Part shown: positions 49,511-57,246 of the stretch, one piece after another
Position numbering within the stretch: the stretch's first letter is position 1
Layout of the letters: each line of letters begins with the position of its first letter
Origin: Litoreibacter ponti
GTDB lineage: Bacteria > Pseudomonadota > Alphaproteobacteria > Rhodobacterales > Rhodobacteraceae
Assembly (NCBI RefSeq): GCF_003054285.1
Contig: NZ_QBKS01000001.1
Span: 62,001 to 126,000, forward strand
Length of the DNA: 64,000 nt
Reading direction: 5' to 3'
Notes under the pieces: generated by a model
Told to the model about the DNA's origin: nothing
Databases searched by the model: none
Seen by the model: only the letters and a program-made list of their open reading frames with translations
Program-made: the position numbers and the translations under genes

Positions 49511-50082
49511 GACTGGCACTGACACTGGCGCTCGGCGGGGTCTTCCTCGCCGGCGCTGTTTTGTCCGAGGCGGACCGTGCCGCGGGCCGCAAGGTCGCGG
49601 GCATGTGCCGGACCTGTCACGGGCTGGACGGTTTTGCGCTCATCCCCATCGCGCCGCATATCGGAGGAGAGCCCGCCGCGTATCTCGCAGCCCAGCTCAA
49701 AGCCTTTCGCGATGGCAGCCGCGAACACGAGATGATGACCGTTGTGGCGCGTGGATTGAGCGACGCACAGATCGCCGATGTGGCCGCCTGGTATGCGGGC
49801 CACACCGTAACCGTCAGCCACCCCGAACCCGCAGAAAATGCGCCGGAGCTTTGCACGGCCTGCCATGGCAGCGACGGTATCTCTTTGGTCGAGGATGCCC
49901 CCAATCTGGCGGCTGAGACGAATATCTACATCGAGACCCAGCTCAAGGCGTTTCGAAACGGCCAGCGCGCCAGCGACATCATGGCCCCGATCGCCAGTGA
50001 GATCAGCGATGAAGACCTGCGCGACATCGCAAACTGGTACGCCGCGGCAGAAATTGAGATCAAGCAGGTCGATGCGGACTAA
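49507..50082 (+). CDS. Dihaem cytochrome c (c4/c553-like)
   Basis: A 191-residue exported cytochrome with a signal peptide (RLALTLALGGVFLAGAVLS). Two haem-attachment sites CxxCH are present, CRTCH (Cys34-His38) and CTACH (Cys116-His120), each followed by a repeated domain with YLAAQLKAFRDGSREHEMM and YIETQLKAFRNGQRASDIM. This is a tandem duplication as in cytochrome c4. It is the last gene of the operon and the probable electron acceptor of the GMC and PQQ-type dehydrogenases. Confidence 0.94.
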   Translation: MRLALTLALGGVFLAGAVLSEADRAAGRKVAGMCRTCHGLDGFALIPIAPHIGGEPAAYLAAQLKAFRDGSREHEMMTVVARGLSDAQIADVAAWYAGHTVTVSHPEPAENAPELCTACHGSDGISLVEDAPNLAAETNIYIETQLKAFRNGQRASDIMAPIASEISDEDLRDIANWYAAAEIEIKQVDAD

Positions 50083-50489
50083 GAAATCCGGACAACCCGT
50101 GGTCGAATTTCGGAATGGCGTACAAGCGGCACTATTGATTTTGCATTCATCAAATGTCGGAATAAGCGCATGAAGATAAAGGTGTCCGCCGTGAATTGCG
50201 CTCTGGCCTAGGCAACCCGACGCTTAGGTAAAGTACGTTGCAATTCCATCAGGTGCGATCGAGGTGACCAACCGCCTAAGTTCTTAGCGTGTTTCTGCGT
50301 CGAACTTTGACAGGCGGGACCACACCATTACCGTTGCAAGGATGCTATTTTGAAACCTGTTTGGGGTTATGTGACGATCTTGTCCTTCGAAAAGCTTCTC
50401 GGCTGAAGATCCCTAAGACTGTCGTTCTTTCTACGAGTCCATCCGCCAGTCAGAAAAGATCATTAAAGCGACTCGACAGACGCGTGGTA
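50083..50489. other. Intergenic region before the PAD gene
   Basis: About 400 bases. The PAD frame remains open back to a GTG at 50289, but the encoded part has no similarity to the PAD family and no good ribosome site, so I treat it as upstream region. It is visibly AT-richer than the cytochrome gene before it. It should contain the promoter of the PAD module. Confidence 0.45.
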
Positions 50490-52367
50490 ATGACTAACAT
50501 CTGTCGGTGTTTAAGTTTTTTATTTGAGATCATTTTGCATTCTCCTGCACCTGCCTCTGAGCCGCTCCCGGATAGCGCTTGTTTGCCTTGTAGTAAGGTC
50601 CATCTGCACGTCGATTCCAATCGGGACGGCGTGCCGGATGATACTTACTTGACCAATAATATCTGGAGCTCTGGTCCGGCAGGCAAGGGCGCGATCCTTT
50701 GTGTGAATTGTGACAATGACGATGGAAAAAGTGGCGCGAAGGCGATCGATAACACCGACTTGAAGGACAACAAGATCAACGGCGGAACGGACTTGTCGGA
50801 GATTGCGCCGCTCGATTTGCGCAAGGAAACCAAGGCGAGCATTTCTCCGGCGAACGTCGTGCTTTCGGTATCGTCCGGAAGTCGCAGTTTCCAAGACTAC
50901 ATCCGGATATTTGATGGGCGTGCCGCAGGGTCGGTTGAGATCATCGGGCCCAGCACAGGTGCCGAAAAGACGTTTTCTGATGCCGATTTCGATGCAAATG
51001 GACGGATTGAGCTCGGTATGGAGGCCGTGAAGTTTCCGAATGCAGACCTTGGATCGGGCCAGAAGGCCTTTGACGGCTACATAGAGCTGACCTTGCGGGT
51101 CGAAGCCGGCGGGGCTGTGCTTCACTCCGAGACGGCCAAGCTTCGTGTCGCACCGTGGATATTGTTCACGCATTTTGACGAGACAGAAAAGGTCTATGTC
51201 GCGGCGCAACCCACCGGAGATCTGACTGAGAATACAGGCTATTTCATTCCGGCCTTGAAAAAGATTCTTGGTGGCAAGCTTGAAGTGATCCCGGCTGGCG
51301 AGTCTTTGGGGGATCGATGGACGCAAGATATTATGGAGCTTGGGTACAGTGCGGTTCCGGCGAGCCATGATCTCGTCTCAGTCATCCGTACACCGCGCAG
51401 CCGCGGCGCAGGGCCCGGCGATCACTTTGCCAAATATCCAGGCCGCGAAATGCTTGGTCCCGATTTTGGCTACTACGAGGCGAATAAGCCTATCCCGAAC
51501 TCCAGCCTCGATTCATTTGGAAATCTGGAATGTTCTCCTCCGATTGGAACACATTACCCATTTGGCAGAATTGTCTACGGCACGACAGGTGGCGGGACCG
51601 GTCATGCCAACATGATGGTAGAGATGCGCGAGCTTTTGGAGGGGCAGGGGATCCAAGATCCGATCCCACTGGACACCGGGTGGCTTACCGTGGGCCACGT
51701 GGATGAATTCTTGAGCTTCATCCCCGACAAATCCGGCACCCACGGGTTCAAGGTGGCCTTCGCGTGTCCCGAGGATGCGCTTGATCTTGTGCGCAAGGCG
51801 GCTGCCGCGAAGCCGACTGCACCTCTTTTCGACGCGATCACAGGCAATGACGGCGCCGTCTTTCCGCTACCGCCGCTAGGCAGTATTGGCGGCTACCTCG
51901 ACGAGTATATCGCCGCAAAGACTGCTGGACAGTTCATGGCAAATGCCGATGCGGTTGCCCTTCAGACGAAGGTGCAAAAAACCTTGAATGATCAAAAGAC
52001 CATTCTCAAAAAAGAGCTGTCGCTTAAGGATTCCGACTTCATTGATCTCCCGATCTTGTTCACAGCCACCGACAAAACGGTACTTCTCGATTGTATTGCG
52101 CTGACCCCGGGATCGGTTAACATGTTGGTGGTAACCAAGGCCGGGCGTAAAGCGGACTTAATTATCCCCAAACCGTTCGGGCCTGTGCTTGGCGCGACGG
52201 GGACAAAGAGCGAGTTCGAAAAGGCCATCGACACCGCCTTTGCACCGAACCCCGACGTCAAAGTACATTACGTGGATTGCTTTTTAACCTATCACATCAT
52301 GCAAGGCGAAATCCATTGTGGAACCAATTCAAACCGCAAGCCGCCCACCAAGAAGTGGTGGCAATAA
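50490..52367 (+). CDS. Protein-arginine deiminase (PAD family), candidate T6SS cargo (module 3)
   Basis: A 625-residue protein that matches vertebrate-type peptidylarginine deiminase in order and motif. The middle-domain part begins VHLHVDSNRDGVPDDTYLTN and AILCVNCDNDD (calcium-site region). The catalytic domain has GDRWTQDIMELGY (Asp280), then TPRSRG, GPDFGYYE, LDSFGNLECSPPI, VGHVDEFLSFIP (His403, Asp405), IDLPILF, VNMLVV, IPKPFGPVLG and YHIMQGEIHCGTNSNRKP (Cys610). These equal human PAD4 Asp350, His471, Asp473 and Cys645. Such enzymes convert protein arginine to citrulline, usually with calcium. The first PAD domain seems missing or reduced. ATG 50490 is chosen because similarity starts near it, though the ribosome site is weak; GTG 50289 would add 67 unrelated residues. 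The stop overlaps the lipoprotein start. Confidence 0.93.
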   Translation: MTNICRCLSFLFEIILHSPAPASEPLPDSACLPCSKVHLHVDSNRDGVPDDTYLTNNIWSSGPAGKGAILCVNCDNDDGKSGAKAIDNTDLKDNKINGGTDLSEIAPLDLRKETKASISPANVVLSVSSGSRSFQDYIRIFDGRAAGSVEIIGPSTGAEKTFSDADFDANGRIELGMEAVKFPNADLGSGQKAFDGYIELTLRVEAGGAVLHSETAKLRVAPWILFTHFDETEKVYVAAQPTGDLTENTGYFIPALKKILGGKLEVIPAGESLGDRWTQDIMELGYSAVPASHDLVSVIRTPRSRGAGPGDHFAKYPGREMLGPDFGYYEANKPIPNSSLDSFGNLECSPPIGTHYPFGRIVYGTTGGGTGHANMMVEMRELLEGQGIQDPIPLDTGWLTVGHVDEFLSFIPDKSGTHGFKVAFACPEDALDLVRKAAAAKPTAPLFDAITGNDGAVFPLPPLGSIGGYLDEYIAAKTAGQFMANADAVALQTKVQKTLNDQKTILKKELSLKDSDFIDLPILFTATDKTVLLDCIALTPGSVNMLVVTKAGRKADLIIPKPFGPVLGATGTKSEFEKAIDTAFAPNPDVKVHYVDCFLTYHIMQGEIHCGTNSNRKPPTKKWWQ

Positions 52368-53035
52368 TGTTGGGCGTATTGCGCACATTCTTTGCATTTT
52401 CGGTCCTACTTATAACTGCATGCACGACATCCGCTGAGGATATTGACTCCATGACCCAAAAAGAAATCCAAGAACTTTCCGGCTTGATGGGGGCGGCATA
52501 TGTCGAGCGAAGAAACGCTTTCTTACGCGGTGCGGACTTATTGCCTAATTATGATGCCGCACTCTCCGATCACGATCCGCGGTATCGTGCGCAGTACCTT
52601 ATTCTGCGCGGTTGGCAGAAGAATGCACCGCTCTACAATGAGATTGACGCCGAGCTTGCCGACGTGCCGGCCGAGATGATGAGTAAACGCGCAGCGGGTA
52701 TGCATCCATTGTGGAACAAATTCACGCGAAAAACCCAACAAGAGTGGAAATACGATGTCTTACCCTATGCTTGGGAAGACATTCTCAAGTTCGAAGACGT
52801 CAAGCCGGACTGGCAGGTCACCAATAGCCTGTTCATGATAAGGGCCTATCCCCACGAGGACTCAGTTGATCCACTTCTCATCGCCATGCATCTCAAGGAG
52901 GCCGACAACGCTGCGACCTATGCCGCATGGTTGCGAGAGATGCCAAAAGACGCCCTTGAAGAGAGGCTGGAGGAGACTGGTCGCTTTTACCAGTTTGTGC
53001 GCCCACAGTTGCTTGATGCGTTAAGGGGGCGTTAG
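52367..53035 (+). CDS. Lipoprotein, candidate immunity partner of the PAD protein (module 3)
   Basis: A 222-residue protein. MLGVLRTFFAFSVLLITAC is a lipoprotein signal with lipobox ITAC (Cys19); the mature part is soluble and helix-rich (MTQKEIQELSGLMGAAYVER, YAWEDILKFEDVKPDWQVTN). The ATG shares its A with the PAD stop codon (TAATG), so translation is coupled. The frame runs further upstream into the PAD gene, but those residues lack a signal. Position directly after a candidate effector and export to the envelope fit an immunity protein, as in modules 1 and 2. No family recognised. Confidence 0.68.
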   Translation: MLGVLRTFFAFSVLLITACTTSAEDIDSMTQKEIQELSGLMGAAYVERRNAFLRGADLLPNYDAALSDHDPRYRAQYLILRGWQKNAPLYNEIDAELADVPAEMMSKRAAGMHPLWNKFTRKTQQEWKYDVLPYAWEDILKFEDVKPDWQVTNSLFMIRAYPHEDSVDPLLIAMHLKEADNAATYAAWLREMPKDALEERLEETGRFYQFVRPQLLDALRGR

Positions 53036-53911
53036 GTGCCGGGCACCGCCTGCTTAGAGGTCGCGCCTATCGACGTGAAACGCGTACCTGCACAGCCGAA
53101 TGTTCCGTTTTGGGACCGAACATGGATCGATCCGGACCTGTTTGAGCTTCTGTTTGGCGATCCGTCCCAGAGAACCTATCTCGTTGTGGACGCCTGTTTG
53201 AGAACAAATATAACCAAGGTGTTCGATCTCGATTCACAGGATTTACCCGTGCGATGTCTGTTTCAAGGCGAGGCAGAAGAACGCTTTAGAGAGAGCGCGC
53301 CGCACCTTGTAGATTTGACTGTGCACGAAAGCGGTGCCACGCGCTTTCACCGCGAGTTTTTCGCTGAGCATTGGGAAAAAGGGACCGGGATACTCCTGTG
53401 CTCGGATGCGCCCATGGATACGGTCTGGAAGCATCTGCGAAAATTCACCCGGACCCGTAGCATAGACGGTCCAGACCGCTTTTTCCGGTTCTGGGAAACG
53501 AACACGGCACGCGACTACTTCGAGGCCATTGCGAAGATGCCCTCACGCTGCAAGGACTTGTTTCAGATTAAGGGTGGGGGCTGGATTTCGGTCATCGTAA
53601 GTTATGCCGACCAAATCGGTCAGGCGCACAAGATCATCCCGAACAAATCTATTGTTTCTACAGCGGCCTACTCAAACGGAGAATTCACACTTACACCGAC
53701 CGAAGACGCAGCCCTTCTGAAAGGCGTTCTGAGAGGAAGAGCGAAATCGGTTGAAATGGCGATTCCGCCTGACGTTTCCGAACACACCCCAGCAGAACGC
53801 GAGCACTACGTTTTCGAGGCTTTAATGGAGCAATACTCAAGTGGTGTTCGCGATATCGAACAGATCAAGGCAGCTGCCGTCCATAAGTTGCAGGAAGCCT
53901 CAACGGCTTGA
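53036..53911 (+). CDS. DUF4123 protein, putative T6SS effector adaptor (module 3)
   Basis: A 291-residue protein with the DUF4123 pattern: TYLVVDACLRTNITKVFDLD, CLFQGEAEERFRESAPHLVD, ILLCSDAPMDTVWKHLRKFT and DRFFRFWETN (the RFW position of the motif). The start is GTG directly after the lipoprotein stop, without spacing. Here the order is cargo - lipoprotein - adaptor, while in modules 1 and 2 the adaptor comes first. The adaptor is presumably for the PAD protein; no VgrG or PAAR is near. Confidence 0.84.
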   Translation: MPGTACLEVAPIDVKRVPAQPNVPFWDRTWIDPDLFELLFGDPSQRTYLVVDACLRTNITKVFDLDSQDLPVRCLFQGEAEERFRESAPHLVDLTVHESGATRFHREFFAEHWEKGTGILLCSDAPMDTVWKHLRKFTRTRSIDGPDRFFRFWETNTARDYFEAIAKMPSRCKDLFQIKGGGWISVIVSYADQIGQAHKIIPNKSIVSTAAYSNGEFTLTPTEDAALLKGVLRGRAKSVEMAIPPDVSEHTPAEREHYVFEALMEQYSSGVRDIEQIKAAAVHKLQEASTA

Positions 53912-54089
53912 ACATGCGTCCTCTATGCGCGAACTCGGTTGGTTAAAGTGTGAAAAATGGTCCCAGTTGCAACGCGTGGACGATCCACGCTGTTACCATC
54001 AATTTCAATGCTGCAAACACGAAACGGATTGATGTCCGTCTTTCGTATTCAGGTCTGGCCCAGCCCCTGATCCGAGCCCGTTTCGTTAA

Positions 54090-54260
54090 ATGATCCGTTC
54101 CTGGTTTTTTCGCTGGTCGGATTGTGGTCAAGGCCTGCTGAGCGGAACCGTTGCGAAGCTCAAGCAAGGTAGGCCGGGTGGCACGGTTGAGAGCGGCATA
54201 GACTGCCGGAGCAAGTCCGCCCAGTGACGTGTGGTACCATTTCTTAGGGCTTTCGACCGA
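54090..54260 (-). pseudogene. IS3-family transposase relic (C-terminal fragment)
   Basis: The minus strand reads KKWYHTSLGGLAPAVYAALN, RATRPTLLELRNGSAQQALT, which is the C-terminal end of an IS3-family OrfB (usual form RPHSSLGGLTPxxYA...LxLxNGSAPxALT). The DDE catalytic core and terminal repeats are not found. It lies 180 bases after the PAD module. Confidence 0.7.
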
Positions 54261-54265
54261 GTGTT

Positions 54266-54587
54266 TTGTTATTGATTGGTGCAGAGGCGCGTTGGGCTCG
54301 GCTCCGCCACGTCGAGCGTTTCCCGGCGAGAAGCGAGGGATCCCAACTTGCAGTAGAATCCTCGATATCGATGCGCAATGAGCCGTCCAATTGTCAATAC
54401 CATGTACCCTCGGTGCGAGACTACAGACCTTGATCGCTGACCCGATGCCACCCGAAACCTTACGGTCGCGAAAGCGGGTGGCCCGTGTGACTTACTCGCC
54501 AAACGTGACCTCGCTGAACCAAGCCAAAGAATCGTCTTTATGTGTTGGAAACTTCCCGTTAGCGTTCACGAAATGGGAGGAACTGAC
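54266..54587. other. Upstream region of phnD
   Basis: About 320 bases, no gene recognised. The end holds the leader ATGGGAGGAACTGACATG (54573-54590), whose last ATG is the phnD start. The same 18 bases occur before the RHH gene at 45238-45255. Confidence 0.45.
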
Positions 54588-55562
54588 ATGAAACTTATGA
54601 ACTCACTTTTGTCCGGCGCTGCGGTGTCGCTGGCCTTGGCGCTTGCAGGGCCGGTTGCCGCTCAGGATTGCCCGCGTGGCGATCTCGATGAGCGCTTCTG
54701 CGACGTGGACGGCGATCTGCTTGCCGATACCCCGACCGATCCGGCCGATCAGGTCGACCCGGACACCTTGATTTTTGCCTACACTCCGGTCGAGGACCCG
54801 GCCGTCTACAAAGAGGCTTGGTCGGATTTCCTGACCCATCTGGAAGCAGAGACTGGCAAGGACGTCGTTTTCTTCCCCGTCCAGAACAACGCAGCCCAGA
54901 TCGAAGCGATGCGCTCGGGCCGCCTACATATTGCGGGCTTCAACACCGGCTCGAACCCGCTTGCGGTGAACTGCGCGGGCTTCAACCCGTTTACCATCAT
55001 GGCGTCCGAGGACGGCAATTTCGGCTATGAGATGGAAATCATCACGTATCCCGGATCCGGCATCGAAAAGGTCGAGGACATCAAGGGCAAACAACTGGCC
55101 TTCACCTCGCCTACGTCCAACTCCGGCTTCAAGGCTCCGTCCGCGATCCTGAAGGGCGATTTCGACCTGCTGCCCGAGCGGGATTTCGAGCCGGTCTATT
55201 CCGGCAAGCATGACAACTCGATCCTTGGCGTGGCCAACAAGGACTACCTCGCCGCATCCATCGCCAATTCGGTCAAGTCGCGGATGATTTCGCGCGATGT
55301 GATCAAGGAAGACGACGTCAAGGTAATCTACAAGTCCCAGACCTTCCCGACCACGGGCTTTGGCACGGCGCATAACCTCAAGCCCGAGCTGAAGGAGAAG
55401 ATCCGCAACGCGTTCTTCAACTTCGAGTGGGACGGCACCACGCTGCAGGCGGAGTTCGAGAAATCGAACGAGGGCCAGTTCCTCGAGATGACCTACAAGG
55501 AATTTTGGGACGTTATTCGCAAGATCGACGCCGCCAATGGGGTCAGCTACTCCTGCGAATAA
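54588..55562 (+). CDS. phnD: Phosphate/phosphonate-type ABC transporter substrate-binding protein
   Basis: A 324-residue periplasmic protein with a signal peptide (SLLSGAAVSLALALAGPVAA). The PhnD fold is recognised from LIFAYTPVEDPAVYKEAWSD, FFPVQNNAAQIEAMRSGRLH, AFTSPTSNSGFKAPSAIL and FGTAHNLKPELKEKI. After the signal there is an unusual insertion with CDVDGDLLADTPTDPADQVD, an EF-hand-like acidic loop that may bind a metal. The ATG at 54588 has GGGAGGA upstream. It heads an operon with phnC and two phnE genes, but no C-P lyase genes follow. Confidence 0.9.
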   Translation: MKLMNSLLSGAAVSLALALAGPVAAQDCPRGDLDERFCDVDGDLLADTPTDPADQVDPDTLIFAYTPVEDPAVYKEAWSDFLTHLEAETGKDVVFFPVQNNAAQIEAMRSGRLHIAGFNTGSNPLAVNCAGFNPFTIMASEDGNFGYEMEIITYPGSGIEKVEDIKGKQLAFTSPTSNSGFKAPSAILKGDFDLLPERDFEPVYSGKHDNSILGVANKDYLAASIANSVKSRMISRDVIKEDDVKVIYKSQTFPTTGFGTAHNLKPELKEKIRNAFFNFEWDGTTLQAEFEKSNEGQFLEMTYKEFWDVIRKIDAANGVSYSCE

Positions 55563-55573
55563 GACTTGATCAG

Positions 55574-55597
55574 GCGGGCCACGTGGCCCGCCTTTTC
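55574..55597 (+). terminator. Hairpin between phnD and phnC
   Basis: GGCGGGCCACGTGGCCCGCC (55574-55593) is a perfect 20-base palindrome followed by TTTT. Placed 11 bases after phnD, it may act as a partial terminator so that the binding protein is made in excess over the membrane parts. Confidence 0.8.
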
Positions 55598-55627
55598 CAA
55601 TTATAAATCAAAAGGCAGGGGGCTTTG

Positions 55628-56428
55628 ATGCTGCGGCTTGAGAAGCTTGTGAAGACCTACAAGACCGGCGATCAGGCGCTGAAGGCGGTCGAGTTGGAGG
55701 TGCCGGAGGGCCAAGTACTGGCCCTCATCGGACCGTCCGGGGCGGGCAAGTCCACGCTGATCCGGTGCATCAACCGCCTGGTCGAGCCCACCAGTGGCAA
55801 GGTCTATCTCGGCGACACAGAGCTGACCGGCCTGTCGTCCGGCGCCTTGCGCAAAGAGCGTCGGCGCATGGGGATGATCTTTCAGGAATATGCCCTCGTC
55901 GAGCGCCTGACCGTGATGGAGAACGTGCTGTCCGGGCGCCTTGGCTACGTTGGGTTTTGGCGCAGCTTCCTGCGCAAATTCCCGCAATCAGATGTGGATG
56001 AGGCGTTTCGGCTTCTCGACCGGGTGGGGCTCGCCCATATGGCCGACAAGCGGGCCGACGAGTTGTCGGGCGGCCAGCGCCAACGGGTCGGCATCTGCCG
56101 CGCTTTGATCCAGAATCCCGCCTTGTTGCTGGTGGACGAGCCAACAGCATCGCTTGATCCGAAGACCTCCCGCCAGATTATGCGCCTCATTTGCGAGCTC
56201 TGCGAGGAGCGCGGGCTCGCCGCGATCATCAACATCCACGACGTCGCCCTGGCGCAGATGTTCGTGCAGCGCGTCATCGGCCTGCGCTTCGGCGCGGTGG
56301 TTTATGATGGGGCGCCCGATGGCCTGACCCCGGACAAACTGACCGAAATCTACGGCGAAGAAGACTGGGAGGCCACGATCAAACCGGTCGACGAGGATGA
56401 AGACGAGCCCGAGGTCGCCGCGCAATGA
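55628..56428 (+). CDS. phnC: Phosphonate-type ABC transporter ATP-binding protein
   Basis: A 266-residue ATPase. Walker A is GPSGAGKST, the PhnC-typical segment is QEYALVERLTVMENVLSGRL, the signature is LSGGQRQRVGICRAL and Walker B is LLLVDEPTASLDP. ATG at 55628 follows a purine-rich site; TTG one codon earlier is possible. The stop overlaps phnE (ATGA). It ends with an acidic tail rich in Glu and Asp. Confidence 0.92.
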   Translation: MLRLEKLVKTYKTGDQALKAVELEVPEGQVLALIGPSGAGKSTLIRCINRLVEPTSGKVYLGDTELTGLSSGALRKERRRMGMIFQEYALVERLTVMENVLSGRLGYVGFWRSFLRKFPQSDVDEAFRLLDRVGLAHMADKRADELSGGQRQRVGICRALIQNPALLLVDEPTASLDPKTSRQIMRLICELCEERGLAAIINIHDVALAQMFVQRVIGLRFGAVVYDGAPDGLTPDKLTEIYGEEDWEATIKPVDEDEDEPEVAAQ

Positions 56429-57246
56429 GCGACACGACTTTTGATGTGAACGCGCGCATCGGCCAGCCTTGGAAAAAGCCGCATTTCATTCAGCGCAGAT
56501 GGCTGCGGTGGACACTGCTCGCAGGCTTCATCGCCTATCTCATCGCGTCCTACATGACGATCGAGGTGAACTGGTCGCGGGTCTATGAGGGTCTTGAGCG
56601 CGGCAAGAACTTCGTCCTCGCATTTACCAGCCCCGATTTCACGAGCCGGTCGTCCGACATCTACGAAGGCATGGTGGAAAGCATCGTCATGACGGTCGCG
56701 TCCTCCGTGGTGGGCATCGCGATCTCGATCCCAATCGCTCTTGGTGCGGCGCGAAACGTGGCCCCATTGCCGGTCTACCTGATCTGCCGCGGCATCATCG
56801 CGGTCAGCCGTGCGCTGCAGGAAATCATCGTAGCGATCCTGCTAGTGGCCATTTTCGGGTTTGGCCCGCTGGCCGGTTTCCTGACACTCAGCTTTGCCAC
56901 GATCGGCTTCCTGTCGAAGCTATTGGCCGAGGATATCGAAAGCATGGACAAGGTTCAGGCGGAGGCGATCAAGGCGTCCGGGGCACGGTGGGCGCAATGG
57001 ATCAACTACGGTGTGCAGCCGCAGGTGATGCCGCGCCTGATCGGTCTGTCCATCTACCGGCTCGACATCAATTTCCGCGAAAGCGCGATCCTCGGGCTCG
57101 TCGGGGCCGGGGGCATCGGCGCCACGCTGAACACGGCCTTCGACCGGTATGAGTACGACACGGCGGCGGCGATTCTACTCATCATCATCGTGATCGTCAT
57201 GGCGCTTGAATACATGTCCGGCGTGATCCGGGCGAGGGTGCAGTAA
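56425..57246 (+). CDS. phnE: Phosphonate-type ABC transporter permease (first)
   Basis: A 273-residue inner-membrane permease with six helices. The PhnE pattern includes ESIVMTVASSVVGIAISIPI, RGIIAVSRALQEIIVAILLV, SMDKVQAEAIKASGARWAQW and SAILGLVGAGGIGATLNTAF. Coupled to phnC by ATGA and to the second permease by a one-base overlap (TAATG). Confidence 0.92.
   Translation: MSDTTFDVNARIGQPWKKPHFIQRRWLRWTLLAGFIAYLIASYMTIEVNWSRVYEGLERGKNFVLAFTSPDFTSRSSDIYEGMVESIVMTVASSVVGIAISIPIALGAARNVAPLPVYLICRGIIAVSRALQEIIVAILLVAIFGFGPLAGFLTLSFATIGFLSKLLAEDIESMDKVQAEAIKASGARWAQWINYGVQPQVMPRLIGLSIYRLDINFRESAILGLVGAGGIGATLNTAFDRYEYDTAAAILLIIIVIVMALEYMSGVIRARVQ

Noticed and set aside
48227..49525. A 432-residue minus-strand open frame opposite the sorbosone-dehydrogenase-like gene
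   Set aside because: Antisense shadow without recognisable domain; the plus-strand gene has signal peptide and propeller motifs.
23013..53911. A complete type VI secretion gene cluster
   Set aside because: Only DUF4123 adaptors and candidate cargo are seen. No VgrG, PAAR, Hcp, TssB/C or ATPase could be found in the window.
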